DNA of 64,000 bases, taken from assembly GCF_003234265.2 (NCBI RefSeq), contig NZ_CP126256.1, forward strand, positions 1,798,001 to 1,862,000. Direction: 5' to 3'. The notes under the pieces were generated by a model. It saw only the letters and a list, made by a program, of their open reading frames with translations, did no database searches and was not told where the DNA came from. Source of the DNA: Curtobacterium sp. MCSS17_015. Its GTDB lineage: Bacteria > Actinomycetota > Actinomycetes > Actinomycetales > Microbacteriaceae. This document shows, in pieces, positions 55,709 through 63,603 of this stretch (positions are counted from its first letter, which is position 1; each line of letters opens with the position of its first letter). The translations under genes and the position numbers were made by a program.

Positions 55709-56905
55709 ATGCGCATGATGCTGCTCACCGCCGGCACCCGGGGCGACGTGGAGCCCTTCGCAGCCCTCGCGCGACACGCCGCATCCCGCGGTCACGACGT
55801 ACGGCTGGCGCTGCCCGACGACGCGGACGCGCCCGAGGAGGTGGACACCGTCGCGCTCGGTCTGGACGTACAGCGGGTGCTCTCCCCGGCCGGTCGCACC
55901 CCGTGGGCTCTCGCACACCACGTCCGCGCCGAGGTGCGGCCCGCGATGCGGCGGATGCTCGCCGCCGCGGTGCGCGAGACGGTCGCCTTCGACCCCGACG
56001 TGGTGGTGCACCACCCGCTGGTCCTCAGTGCCCCGATGGTGGCGGACTCACTCGGTGTGCCCCGCGTGCTGGTGGAGTTCGCGCCGGTGGCGACCCCGAG
56101 CGAGCACTTCCCCGCTGCCGGCGGTCCCACGGCCACCCGCGATCTCGGCTCGCACAACCGGTCCACCTACGCCGTACCGCGCACTGCCGCTCGCCTCTTC
56201 GACGCCGACGTGGCGCGCGCCGCTGCCGAGCTGCCGGACGGCCGTCGTCCCGCCCGACGGTCGCCGTCGCGGGCGACGCTCATGGCTGTGAGCCCCGCGC
56301 TGCTGCCGCGGCCCGACGACTGGCCGGAGCGGGTGCACCAGACGGGGGCCTGGTACGAGGAGGCGCCGACAGCGTCCCCCGACCCCGTCGTCGGCGACTT
56401 CCTGCGCACCGGCCCCTTCATCGTCGCCTCGTTCGGCTCCATGACGACGGGGGATGCGTCGGCCCGGGGGCACGCGATCGTCACGGCCGCCCGCTCCCGA
56501 GGCCTGCGGGTGCTGCTCGTCACCGGGTGGGGCGGGCTCGTGCTGCCGGCGGAGTGCCACGGCCCCGACGTGCTGGCGGTGCGGTCGGTGCCGTTCGACG
56601 CGGTGCTGCCGGGCGCGACGCTCGCCGTCCACCACGGCGGGGCCGGCACCTCGCACGCCGTCGCCCGGGCCGGCGTGCCCGCCGTCGTCGTGCCCGTCAC
56701 CGCCGACCAACCGTTCTGGGCCGCCCAGCTGCATCGACAGGGGGTGGCCGCCGCCCCGATCCCGCTGCGCCGCTTGTCGGCCCGCGCCCTCGTGCCCGCG
56801 ATGCAGGAGGCACTGTCCCGCAGAGAGCGGGCGGCCGAGGTCGGCGGACTCATGCGCCGGGAGCACGGGGTGCATCGGGCGCTCGACGTGCTCGAGTCCC
56901 TCTGA
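55709..56905 (+). CDS. UGT-like glycosyltransferase (GT1/GT28 fold)
   Basis: 398 residues. N-terminal MMLLTAGTRGDVEPFAALA and C-terminal nucleotide-sugar motif LAVHHGGAGTSHAVARAG ... PVTADQPFWAAQL, as in sterol, macrolide and zeaxanthin glucosyltransferases (CrtX). Beside a desaturase and prenyltransferase, glycosylation of a hydroxylated carotenoid such as a C50 xanthophyll is likely (inference). Its 3' end overlaps the convergent PPTase gene by 56 bp. Confidence 0.85.
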   Translation: MRMMLLTAGTRGDVEPFAALARHAASRGHDVRLALPDDADAPEEVDTVALGLDVQRVLSPAGRTPWALAHHVRAEVRPAMRRMLAAAVRETVAFDPDVVVHHPLVLSAPMVADSLGVPRVLVEFAPVATPSEHFPAAGGPTATRDLGSHNRSTYAVPRTAARLFDADVARAAAELPDGRRPARRSPSRATLMAVSPALLPRPDDWPERVHQTGAWYEEAPTASPDPVVGDFLRTGPFIVASFGSMTTGDASARGHAIVTAARSRGLRVLLVTGWGGLVLPAECHGPDVLAVRSVPFDAVLPGATLAVHHGGAGTSHAVARAGVPAVVVPVTADQPFWAAQLHRQGVAAAPIPLRRLSARALVPAMQEALSRRERAAEVGGLMRREHGVHRALDVLESL

Positions 56906-57581
56906 GACCTGCCTCCCGTGGACGGTACGGACCGGGACGTTCCGACAGCCCAGCCCGTCGAGGAGACACGACCGAGCGGTCCCGCGCGCGCAGGTCCTGC
57001 ACCCGGACGGCTGCACCGCCGGCAGCGACGGCCAGCACCAGGTCCGCGTCGAGCACGACGACGGTGACGGGGTGGTCCACTCCGTCGAACCGCGCGTGTC
57101 CACCGCGGACGGTCCGACCGAGGACCGCTTCGACCCGCACCGGCTCGACCCGCAGACCGCGTCCGTCGCGTTTCAGCACCGCCTCCTTCACCGCCCAGCA
57201 GGCCGCGAGCTGCAGGCCGACGCCGTCCGGTCCCGCCGCCGCACGATCCCGCTCCCCGGCGGTGAACGCGTCGAGCGGAGCGGCCGTCACCCGTGACGGG
57301 CGCTCGACGTCGACCCCGATCCGCCCCGGTCCGACGGCGAGGACGAGGACCCCGGAGGTTCGCGCCAGGCCGACGCCGACCGGACGGCCGTCGACGAGGG
57401 CGTCCGGACGCCCGTGGTCGACGGCACCGCAGTGCGGACAGCGCCGGCGGACGCGCACCAGCGCGGGGTCGGACCGGGTGACCTCGGCGACGAACGCGAG
57501 GAGGGCCTCCCGATCGGCTGTGCGGGACGCCCCGGCGGCGGCCACACGGACCGACACGGTCCGCACGGCTCGACTCACCAC
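56850..57581 (-). CDS. 4'-phosphopantetheinyl transferase, Sfp type
   Basis: 243 residues. The Mg/CoA motif is GVDVERPSRV (D91, E93) and the second motif is CWAVKEAVLKRDGRGL (W129, K132, E133, K137). It attaches phosphopantetheine to carrier proteins. The natural target in this window is the carrier Ser537 of the NRPS at 47971. A CxxC-type pair CPHC (48-51) in the N-terminal lobe is unusual. The last ~48 residues (from about 195) are Arg/Pro-rich and not typical, and overlap the convergent glycosyltransferase gene. Leaderless start suggested by TAGGCT 6 nt upstream. Confidence 0.85.
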   Translation of the reverse strand: MVSRAVRTVSVRVAAAGASRTADREALLAFVAEVTRSDPALVRVRRRCPHCGAVDHGRPDALVDGRPVGVGLARTSGVLVLAVGPGRIGVDVERPSRVTAAPLDAFTAGERDRAAAGPDGVGLQLAACWAVKEAVLKRDGRGLRVEPVRVEAVLGRTVRGGHARFDGVDHPVTVVVLDADLVLAVAAGGAAVRVQDLRARDRSVVSPRRAGLSERPGPYRPREAGLRGTRARRAPDAPRAPGA

Positions 57582-57587
57582 CCGGGC

Positions 57588-57593
57588 AGCCTA
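57588..57593 (-). promoter_or_regulatory. Putative -10 box (TAGGCT) of the PPTase gene
   Basis: TAGGCT lies 6 nt before the GTG at 57581 on the minus strand; leaderless pattern. It follows the hairpin at 57615-57639. Confidence 0.42.
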
Positions 57594-57614
57594 CGGTGCC
57601 GCGCACACGACGAC

Positions 57615-57639
57615 GGCCCCGGTCCGATGGACCGGGGCC
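57615..57639 (-). terminator. Perfect 11-bp hairpin between the 67-aa gene and the PPTase gene
   Basis: GGCCCCGGTCC-GAT-GGACCGGGGCC, 34 nt after the stop of the upstream minus-strand gene. GC-only stem with tight 3-nt loop, no U-tract. Confidence 0.65.
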
Positions 57640-57672
57640 GAACGGGGTGCGGCGTCGTGCCGTCGCGCTGGT

Positions 57673-57876
57673 TCAGGCGTGGGTGAGGGCGATGAGCGCG
57701 ACGTTCATCGTCGCGTACTTGCCCTCGGACCGGGTCGCCTGACGGACGCGTCCGCGGAGGACCTCGTACCTTCCGTCGCGCTCGCGCACGAACCCGATCA
57801 CGCCGCTCGCCGGCGTGGACACGCGGTGGTACCCGTCCTCGAGTGGGACGACTTCTGCGGTGGTCGCTCGCTCCAT
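57673..57876 (-). CDS. Small conserved-looking protein of unknown function
   Basis: 67 residues starting MERATTAEVVPLEDGYH. The start is set by a strong GGGGAG site 6 nt upstream of the ATG at 57876. No signal or membrane segment. Its central part (GVIGFVRERDGRYEVLRGR) looks like a small beta-barrel; I do not recognise a family. Divergent from the TPM gene. Confidence 0.65.
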   Translation of the reverse strand: MERATTAEVVPLEDGYHRVSTPASGVIGFVRERDGRYEVLRGRVRQATRSEGKYATMNVALIALTHA

Positions 57877-57914
57877 TGCTGCTCCCCTTCCTTCATTGGC
57901 GTGACATGACCATA

Positions 57915-57927
57915 CCCCGTTTCGGGG
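57915..57927. promoter_or_regulatory. Inverted repeat at the promoter of the 67-aa gene
   Basis: CCCCG-TTT-CGGGG, overlapping the flank of a TATGGT box on the minus strand about 36 nt before the ATG at 57876. Possible operator; weak evidence. Confidence 0.25.
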
Positions 57928-58044
57928 GACAGTCGCCGGGCTCTGTCCGCAGAGTGCACCCCGCGGCTCGATCTCGGCGGGGTACAAGCGTTCTCGACTC
58001 GGTCCCGTCCTCCACAGCCCCGGCTCGTCCAGGAGTCGCCTGGA

Positions 58045-58050
58045 TAGACT
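58045..58050 (+). promoter_or_regulatory. Putative -10 box (TAGACT) of the TPM-pspA pair
   Basis: TAGACT lies 50 nt before the ATG at 58101. Unlike other genes here this one has a leader with a GGAGGAC ribosome site. Confidence 0.4.
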
Positions 58051-58100
58051 CCGGACGACGGCCACTGACCAGCTGGACGACGGCCACGGACGGAGGACGG

Positions 58101-60080
58101 ATGCGCACGGTCGAGGTCAGGACGGACTCCGGGTCGTCGGGGGTGCCTGCCCGTAACGGCACTGCGCGGCCCTCCCGTCTCGCTCGCCTGCTCGCGGGAG
58201 TGGCTGCCACCGCGGTCGCCGCGTTGCTCGTCGTCTCCCCGGTCTCGGCTGCGCAGGCGAACCCGCCGGTCGACCTCGCCGGCGCCTACGTCCTCGACGA
58301 CGCCGACGCCCTCACCGACGCGCAGCAGGCGGACGTCGAACAGGCCGTGCAGGACCTGTACCAGGAGACGCAGACGCAGCTGTTCGTCGTCTTCGTGCCG
58401 TCCTTCACCGACCCGAGCGACCACACCGCCTGGGGCACCGCGACCATGCAGCAGAACCAGGTCGAGACCGACAGCATCCTGCTCTCCGTCGCGGTCGACG
58501 AGCGCAACTACGACGTGCAGCAGACGAACGAGACCTCGATCACGTCGGGCGACGTCGAGCGGGCCGTCGACGGAGACCTGCTCCCGCGTCTCAAGCAGGG
58601 CCAGTGGGCTGCCGCCGCGGTCGCCTTCGCCGGCGGACTCCAGCAGAGCCAGCAGCCCGCCGACCTCACCTGGCTCTGGGTGCTGCTCGGTGCCGCCGTC
58701 CTGGCCGCGGTCGTCGCCGTCCTCGTCATCCGGCGCCGCAACGAGGGTCGTGCCGCCGCAGCCCGACGCGAGCAGGAACAGTCCCTCGCCGAACTCCAGC
58801 GGCGAGCCGGCGGAGCACTCGTCACCATCGACGACGAACTCCGTACCGCCGAGCAGGAGGTCGGCTTCGCGGCGGCACAGTTCGGCGACGAGGCAGCCGC
58901 CCCGTTCGCCGAGACGGTCTCGATCGCCCAACGCGAGGTGCGCAAGGCCTTCGCCCTGCAGCAGCAGCTCGACGACGAGGTCCCGGACACGCCGCAGGAG
59001 CGCGCCGAGTGGTCGAACCAGATCATCGCGATCTGCGAACAGGCCCACGCGGCGATCGAGTCGCAGACCGAGGCGTTCGACCAGCTCCGGGCACTCGAGC
59101 AGGGCGTGGACACCGCGTCCGCCGACCTCACCGCCGCGCTCACGGCCGCGCCGACCGCCGTGGCCGAGGCGCGGAGCGCCCTCGAACGGGTCCGGACCGC
59201 GTACCGCGGCCGGACGCTGGCGACCGTGGCCGACAACGTCGACCAGGCCGAGCAGGTGCTCGCCTACGCGGGCCAACGCGCCGACGCCGCCCGCACCGCC
59301 CTCGCCGCGGGCGACCGGGGCGAAGCCGTCGTCGCCGTCCGCGACGGTCAGCACGCGCTGGCCCAGGTACAACAGCTCACCGGGGCCGTGACCACGGCGG
59401 AGCGCACCTTCGCCGAGGCCGCCGACCGCGCCGAGGCGATGCGCGCCGACATCGAGGGCGACATCGCCGCGGCCGCCGCACTCCGCTCCGGCGGCCCCGA
59501 CCTCGCGGCCGCGGTGGCGCGGGCACAGCGCGTGCTCCGGGCCGACGTCGACCCGCGCGACCCCGTCGGGGCGGTTGACGCGCTCACGAAGGCGAACACG
59601 GACATCGACGCCGCCCTCGCGACGGCTCGAACCGCCGAGGAGCAGCACCGACGCGCGACCCAGGCGCTCGACGCAGCCCTCCGCGATGCCCGCTCCCGGA
59701 TCGGCCAGGCGCGCGAGTTCATCACCGTGCACCGCGGAGCCGTCGGCCCCACCGCACGGACCCGCCTGTCCGAGGCCGAACGGGCCTTCGACGACGCGCT
59801 CGACCTCGCCACCACCGACCCGCAGCGGGCGCTGCAGGCCGCCCGTGCCGCGGAGCAGTACGCCGCGGCGGCCATCGACGAGGCGAACAACGACACCACC
59901 GGTTGGCCCGGCGGTGGCATGGGTGGCATGGGCGGCGGTCGTGGCGGCCCACAGCTCGGTGGCCTCGTCACCGGCCTCGTCCTCGGCGGGCTGCTCGGCG
60001 GCCGCGGCGGCAGCTACGGCGGCGGCAGCTTCGGGGGCGGCGGCTTCGGCGGCGGCTTCTCCGGCGGCGGCCGCTTCTGA
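58101..60080 (+). CDS. TPM domain membrane protein with coiled coil and Gly-rich tail
   Basis: 659 residues. Signal helix (about 25-52), an external TPM (Tail_Fold/PF04536) domain around residues 55-175 (VDLAGAYVLDDADALTDAQQ), a membrane helix (about 192-214), a long Ala/Glu/Gln-rich coiled coil, and a tail of Gly/Ser/Phe repeats (GGGSFGGGGFGGGFSGGG). TPM proteins with this layout usually neighbour pspA in actinobacteria, as here (47 bp). Probable envelope-stress or membrane-organisation role. Start ATG has GGAGGAC upstream. Confidence 0.88.
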   Translation: MRTVEVRTDSGSSGVPARNGTARPSRLARLLAGVAATAVAALLVVSPVSAAQANPPVDLAGAYVLDDADALTDAQQADVEQAVQDLYQETQTQLFVVFVPSFTDPSDHTAWGTATMQQNQVETDSILLSVAVDERNYDVQQTNETSITSGDVERAVDGDLLPRLKQGQWAAAAVAFAGGLQQSQQPADLTWLWVLLGAAVLAAVVAVLVIRRRNEGRAAAARREQEQSLAELQRRAGGALVTIDDELRTAEQEVGFAAAQFGDEAAAPFAETVSIAQREVRKAFALQQQLDDEVPDTPQERAEWSNQIIAICEQAHAAIESQTEAFDQLRALEQGVDTASADLTAALTAAPTAVAEARSALERVRTAYRGRTLATVADNVDQAEQVLAYAGQRADAARTALAAGDRGEAVVAVRDGQHALAQVQQLTGAVTTAERTFAEAADRAEAMRADIEGDIAAAAALRSGGPDLAAAVARAQRVLRADVDPRDPVGAVDALTKANTDIDAALATARTAEEQHRRATQALDAALRDARSRIGQAREFITVHRGAVGPTARTRLSEAERAFDDALDLATTDPQRALQAARAAEQYAAAAIDEANNDTTGWPGGGMGGMGGGRGGPQLGGLVTGLVLGGLLGGRGGSYGGGSFGGGGFGGGFSGGGRF

Positions 60081-60127
60081 ACGGCCCTCCATCGACCCAG
60101 CACTTCCATCCACGAAAGGAACCAGCA

Positions 60128-60853
60128 ATGGCTAAGCAGACCATCTTCGGCCGGATCTCCTCGCTCGTCCGGGCGAACATCAACCAGATCATCGACGACG
60201 CCGAGGACCCGCAGCTGATGCTCGACCAGCTCGTCCGGGACTACTCGAACAACATCGCGGACGCCAAGAGCGCCATCGCCCAGACGATCGGGAACCTCCG
60301 CTTGCTCGAGCAGGACAACGAGGAAGACGTCCGCGCTGCGCAGGAGTGGGGCCAGAAGGCGGTCAACGCCTCGTCCGCCGCCGACAAGTACCGCGCCGAG
60401 GGCAAGACCGCCGAGGCCGACAAGTTCGACAACCTCGCCAAGATCGCCATCGGCAAGCAGATCGCCGCCGAGCAGGAGGTCAAGGACAACGCCGCACCGC
60501 TCGCCACCCAGAACGAGCAGGTCGAGAAGCTCAAGCAGGGCCTCGCCGGCATGGAGCAGAAGCTCGAGGAGCTGCGCGCCAAGCGCAACAGCCTCGTCGC
60601 CCGCGCGAAGACGGCCGAGGCGCAGTCGAAGGTGAACGACGTTATCGGCACGATCGACATCACCGACCCGACGAGCGACCTCGCACGCTTCGAGGAGAAG
60701 GTCCGCCGCGAGGAAGCGAAGGTCATCGGCCAGCAGGAGCTGCAGGCATCGAGCCTCGACGCGCAGTTCGAGAGCCTCGAGGACGTCGGCCGTGACGCCG
60801 AGGTGGAGGCCCGCCTCGCCGCCCTCAAGTCGGGTGGCAGCACCGGGGCCTGA
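60128..60853 (+). CDS. pspA: PspA/IM30 family phage-shock protein
   Basis: 241 residues, almost entirely helical coiled coil, ESCRT-III superfamily membrane-repair protein. N-terminal amphipathic MAKQTIFGRISSLVRANIN, then DAEDPQLMLDQLVRDY. The ATG at 60128 has AAAGGA 7 nt upstream. Likely partner of the TPM protein directly upstream. No PspF-type regulator is seen nearby. Confidence 0.92.
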   Translation: MAKQTIFGRISSLVRANINQIIDDAEDPQLMLDQLVRDYSNNIADAKSAIAQTIGNLRLLEQDNEEDVRAAQEWGQKAVNASSAADKYRAEGKTAEADKFDNLAKIAIGKQIAAEQEVKDNAAPLATQNEQVEKLKQGLAGMEQKLEELRAKRNSLVARAKTAEAQSKVNDVIGTIDITDPTSDLARFEEKVRREEAKVIGQQELQASSLDAQFESLEDVGRDAEVEARLAALKSGGSTGA

Positions 60854-60909
60854 CCCGCGGCACCACGGCTGCTCCGGACGACGTCGGACCCGGCTGACAG
60901 ACTGACAGG

Positions 60910-61731
60910 ATGCGCTTCCTCGTGGTCGGTCAGTGGCAGGGTTCGGCGTCGTCGCGCGCCATGCGGCTCGCGGACGGAGCGGCCGCCGTCGCAGCCGACC
61001 TCCCCCGGTCGGCGACGACGACGATCGACGTCCCCGCGGGCGCCGGCGACCGGCTCGACACCGCGGTCGCCCGCTACACCTCGGTCCTGGCCGTCTCCGG
61101 CTCCGTCGCCGAGGAGTCGGCCGTCGCCACCGAACCGGTGCTGGTCATCGGCGGGGACGGGTCGGCGGTGCTCGGCGCCTCCGTCCTGGTCGGCCCGGAC
61201 ACCGCCGTCGTCCGTCTGTCCGGCTCGAGCGGCTACCGGGCCCTGAACCGCGCGCAGCCGGTGGCCGCGGAGACCGCCGCACTGCGCCTCCTGGTCGACC
61301 GCCCGGCCGACCTCTTCCCCGGCCTCCCGGTCGTCCCGGCCGGCTCGGTCGTCATCGCGGGGACCCGCGGGACCGAGGGCGCCGAGGCCGCTGCGCTGGA
61401 CCGGGCGGGGATCGCGCACCTCGACGTCGACGCGGCCACTCCCGACGCACTCGCCGACGCCGTGCAACGGACCGGGGCCGACCAGGCGTTCGTGCACGTC
61501 GACCTGGACGTGCTCGACCCGTCGGAGGTCGACGGCCTGCTCGAACCCGTGCCCTTCGGCCTCGACGGGGCCGCGCTCGTCGCCCTCCTGCAGGCGGCGA
61601 CCGCCGGACGACGCCTCGTCGGCGCCGCGTTGACCGGTTTCGCGCCCGTCGACCCGGACCGGGCCGTCGACGACCTCGGCGTGATCCTGCGGATCGTCGG
61701 TGCGTTGTCCACCGCAGCCCGGGCCTCCTGA
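60910..61731 (+). CDS. Arginase-fold protein lacking most metal ligands
   Basis: 273 residues of the ureohydrolase fold. The third metal motif is kept (HVDLDVLDPSEVDGL), but GGDH reads GGDG, and the DAHxD motif is replaced by RLSGSSGYR. At least three of six Mn ligands are lost, so ureohydrolase activity is unlikely; substrate binding or a structural role is possible. Such degenerate arginase-family proteins are known from actinobacteria. Followed by a likely leaderless oxidoreductase gene. Confidence 0.78.
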   Translation: MRFLVVGQWQGSASSRAMRLADGAAAVAADLPRSATTTIDVPAGAGDRLDTAVARYTSVLAVSGSVAEESAVATEPVLVIGGDGSAVLGASVLVGPDTAVVRLSGSSGYRALNRAQPVAAETAALRLLVDRPADLFPGLPVVPAGSVVIAGTRGTEGAEAAALDRAGIAHLDVDAATPDALADAVQRTGADQAFVHVDLDVLDPSEVDGLLEPVPFGLDGAALVALLQAATAGRRLVGAALTGFAPVDPDRAVDDLGVILRIVGALSTAARAS

Positions 61732-61798
61732 CCCGGCGGTCCGCACCGGCCCCTCCACAGAGCGCACCGCTCCCGGCCGGGACTCCGCTCCGGGCGGC

Positions 61799-61804
61799 TA
61801 CGCT
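61799..61804 (+). promoter_or_regulatory. Putative -10 box (TACGCT) of the disulfide reductase gene
   Basis: TACGCT lies 7 nt before the ATG at 61812; leaderless pattern. Confidence 0.42.
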
Positions 61805-61811
61805 CGGCCCC

Positions 61812-63212
61812 ATGACGGACTACGACCTCATCGTGATCGGAGCCGGCGCTGTCGGCGAGAACGTGGCGGACTACGCCCACAAGCGCGGCCTGTCGGTCGC
61901 GGTCGTCGAAGCCGAGCTCGTGGGCGGTGAGTGCTCCTACTGGGCGTGCATGCCGTCCAAGGCCCTCCTCCGCAGCAGCCACGCGGTCGCCGCGGCCAAG
62001 CGCCTCGGTGGCGCGAAGGAGGCCGTCACCGGCACGGTGGACGCGGCCGCCGTCCTGGCCCGTCGCAACTCGTTCACGAGCAACTGGGACGACGCGTCGC
62101 AGGTGCAGTGGCTCGAGTCGTCCGACATCGCCCTGATCCGCGGGTACGCGAAGTTCACCGGCGCGAAGACCATCGAGGTCGACGGTACCTCGTACACCGC
62201 AGGGGCCGTCGCCGTCGCGACCGGCTCGCTGCACACGCTGCCGCCCGTCCCCGGGCTCGACGAGGCGAAGCCCTGGGGCACACGTGAGGGCACGAGTGCA
62301 CAGGAGGTCCCGGAGAGCCTGCTCGTCATCGGCGGCGGGGTCGCCGGGTCCGAGCTCGCCACCGCATGGGCGGCCCTCGGTGCGAAGGTGACGCTCGTCG
62401 CCCGTCACGGCCTGCTGGGCGGCATGGAGCCGTTCGCCGGTGAACTGGTCGCCGACGCCATGCGCGAGGCCGGCATCGACGTCCGCACCGGCGTCAACCC
62501 GACGCGCGTGGACCGTGACGAGCACGGCCTCGTCACGACGACCTTCGACGACGGTACGACGCTCGTCACGAGCGAGGTCCTCGCCGCGACCGGCCGCGCC
62601 CCGGGTACCGGCAACCTCGGGCTCGAGGCCGTCGGACTCACCCCGGGCGAGTGGCTCGACGTCGACGACACCATGCTCGTCGCCGGCACCGACTGGCTCT
62701 ACGGCGTGGGCGACGTCAACCACCGTGCCCTCCTCACCCACCAGGGCAAGTACCAGGCCCGCGCGGCGGGCGAGGCCATCGCCGCCCGCCTCCAGGGCAC
62801 GCCCGTGCACGCCGAGCCGTGGGGCGCCCACGTGGCCACGGCCGACCACGCCGCGGTCCCGCAGGTGACCTTCACCGACCCCGAGGTCGCCAGCGTCGGC
62901 CTCACCGAGGAGCAGGCCCGGCAGCAGGGCATCGACGTCCGTGCGGTCGAGTACGACCTCGGCGCGGTCGCGGGATCGGCACTGCAGGCCGACGGCTACA
63001 CCGGGCGCGCCAAGATGGTCGTCGACGAGTCCCGCGGCGTCGTCGTCGGCGTGACGTTCGTCGGTCAGGACGTCGCCGAGATGCTGCAGGCCGCGACGGT
63101 CGCCGTCGTCGGCGAGGTCCCGGTCGACCGGCTCTGGCACGCCGTCCCCGCGTACCCGACGATGAACGAGATCTGGCTCCGCCTGCTCGAGACGTACGGC
63201 CGCCCCGAGTAG
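61812..63212 (+). CDS. Class I pyridine nucleotide-disulfide oxidoreductase
   Basis: 466 residues. FAD motif VIGAGAVGENVADYA, redox pair C41-S-Y-W-A-C46 in GGECSYWACMPSK, NAD(P) motif LVIGGGVAGSELATAW, GVGDVNHRALLTHQGKYQA, and C-terminal PAYPTMNEIWLRLLE. The HPT catalytic His of lipoamide dehydrogenase and mercuric reductase is Tyr (YPT), so it is probably not a true LpdA; an NAD(P)H-dependent quinone or other small-molecule reductase is likely. Followed by a 118-residue gene 3 bp later. Confidence 0.88.
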   Translation: MTDYDLIVIGAGAVGENVADYAHKRGLSVAVVEAELVGGECSYWACMPSKALLRSSHAVAAAKRLGGAKEAVTGTVDAAAVLARRNSFTSNWDDASQVQWLESSDIALIRGYAKFTGAKTIEVDGTSYTAGAVAVATGSLHTLPPVPGLDEAKPWGTREGTSAQEVPESLLVIGGGVAGSELATAWAALGAKVTLVARHGLLGGMEPFAGELVADAMREAGIDVRTGVNPTRVDRDEHGLVTTTFDDGTTLVTSEVLAATGRAPGTGNLGLEAVGLTPGEWLDVDDTMLVAGTDWLYGVGDVNHRALLTHQGKYQARAAGEAIAARLQGTPVHAEPWGAHVATADHAAVPQVTFTDPEVASVGLTEEQARQQGIDVRAVEYDLGAVAGSALQADGYTGRAKMVVDESRGVVVGVTFVGQDVAEMLQAATVAVVGEVPVDRLWHAVPAYPTMNEIWLRLLETYGRPE

Positions 63213-63215
63213 CCG

Positions 63216-63572
63216 ATGCGCAACCCGCTCGTCGACTCGCCGGTGTCCCGCGCCGGATGGGTGTTCGCGACGGCGGTCGGCCTGGCGATCGGCCTCCCGC
63301 TGTCGACCGGGCCCGTGCGGGTCGTCGACGGCTTGATCGTCTGCCGGGGCCTGCCGCGCTGGGTGTTCCGGCGCGGCGGGACGTGCGTCGGATCGGTGTA
63401 CCTGACGCGGGACAACGACGGTGACCGGGTCCTGCGGCACGAGCGGATCCACGTCGACCAGTGGCGGCGCTACGGCATGCTCATGCCACTGCTGTACGCG
63501 GTCGCCGGGCGTGACCCGCTCCGCAACCGCTTCGAGGTCGAGGCGGGGTTGGCGGACGGCGGCTACCGCTGA
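63216..63572 (+). CDS. Small HExxH-motif membrane protein
   Basis: 118 residues. One N-terminal hydrophobic segment (about 13-30), then a basic loop with two Cys (VCRGL, GTCVGS), then the zincin-like motif HERIHVDQW (H-E-x-x-H) and, 28 residues after it, FEVEAG. This HExxHxxQ...ExEA layout resembles minimal metallopeptidase cores (for example DUF4157-like). Peptidase function is unproved. Starts 3 bp after the oxidoreductase stop, so co-transcribed. Confidence 0.7.
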   Translation: MRNPLVDSPVSRAGWVFATAVGLAIGLPLSTGPVRVVDGLIVCRGLPRWVFRRGGTCVGSVYLTRDNDGDRVLRHERIHVDQWRRYGMLMPLLYAVAGRDPLRNRFEVEAGLADGGYR

Positions 63573-63603
63573 CGGACGGCCCGGAGGCCCGCGCAGGACC
63601 CGC

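Noticed and set aside
57798..60128. 776-codon minus-strand frame opposite the TPM gene
   Set aside because: Gly/Arg/Ala-rich shadow; it also contains the real 67-residue gene only in a different frame.
61233..63452. 739-codon minus-strand frame opposite the disulfide reductase
   Set aside because: Antisense shadow with no motif; the plus strand carries intact FAD and redox motifs.
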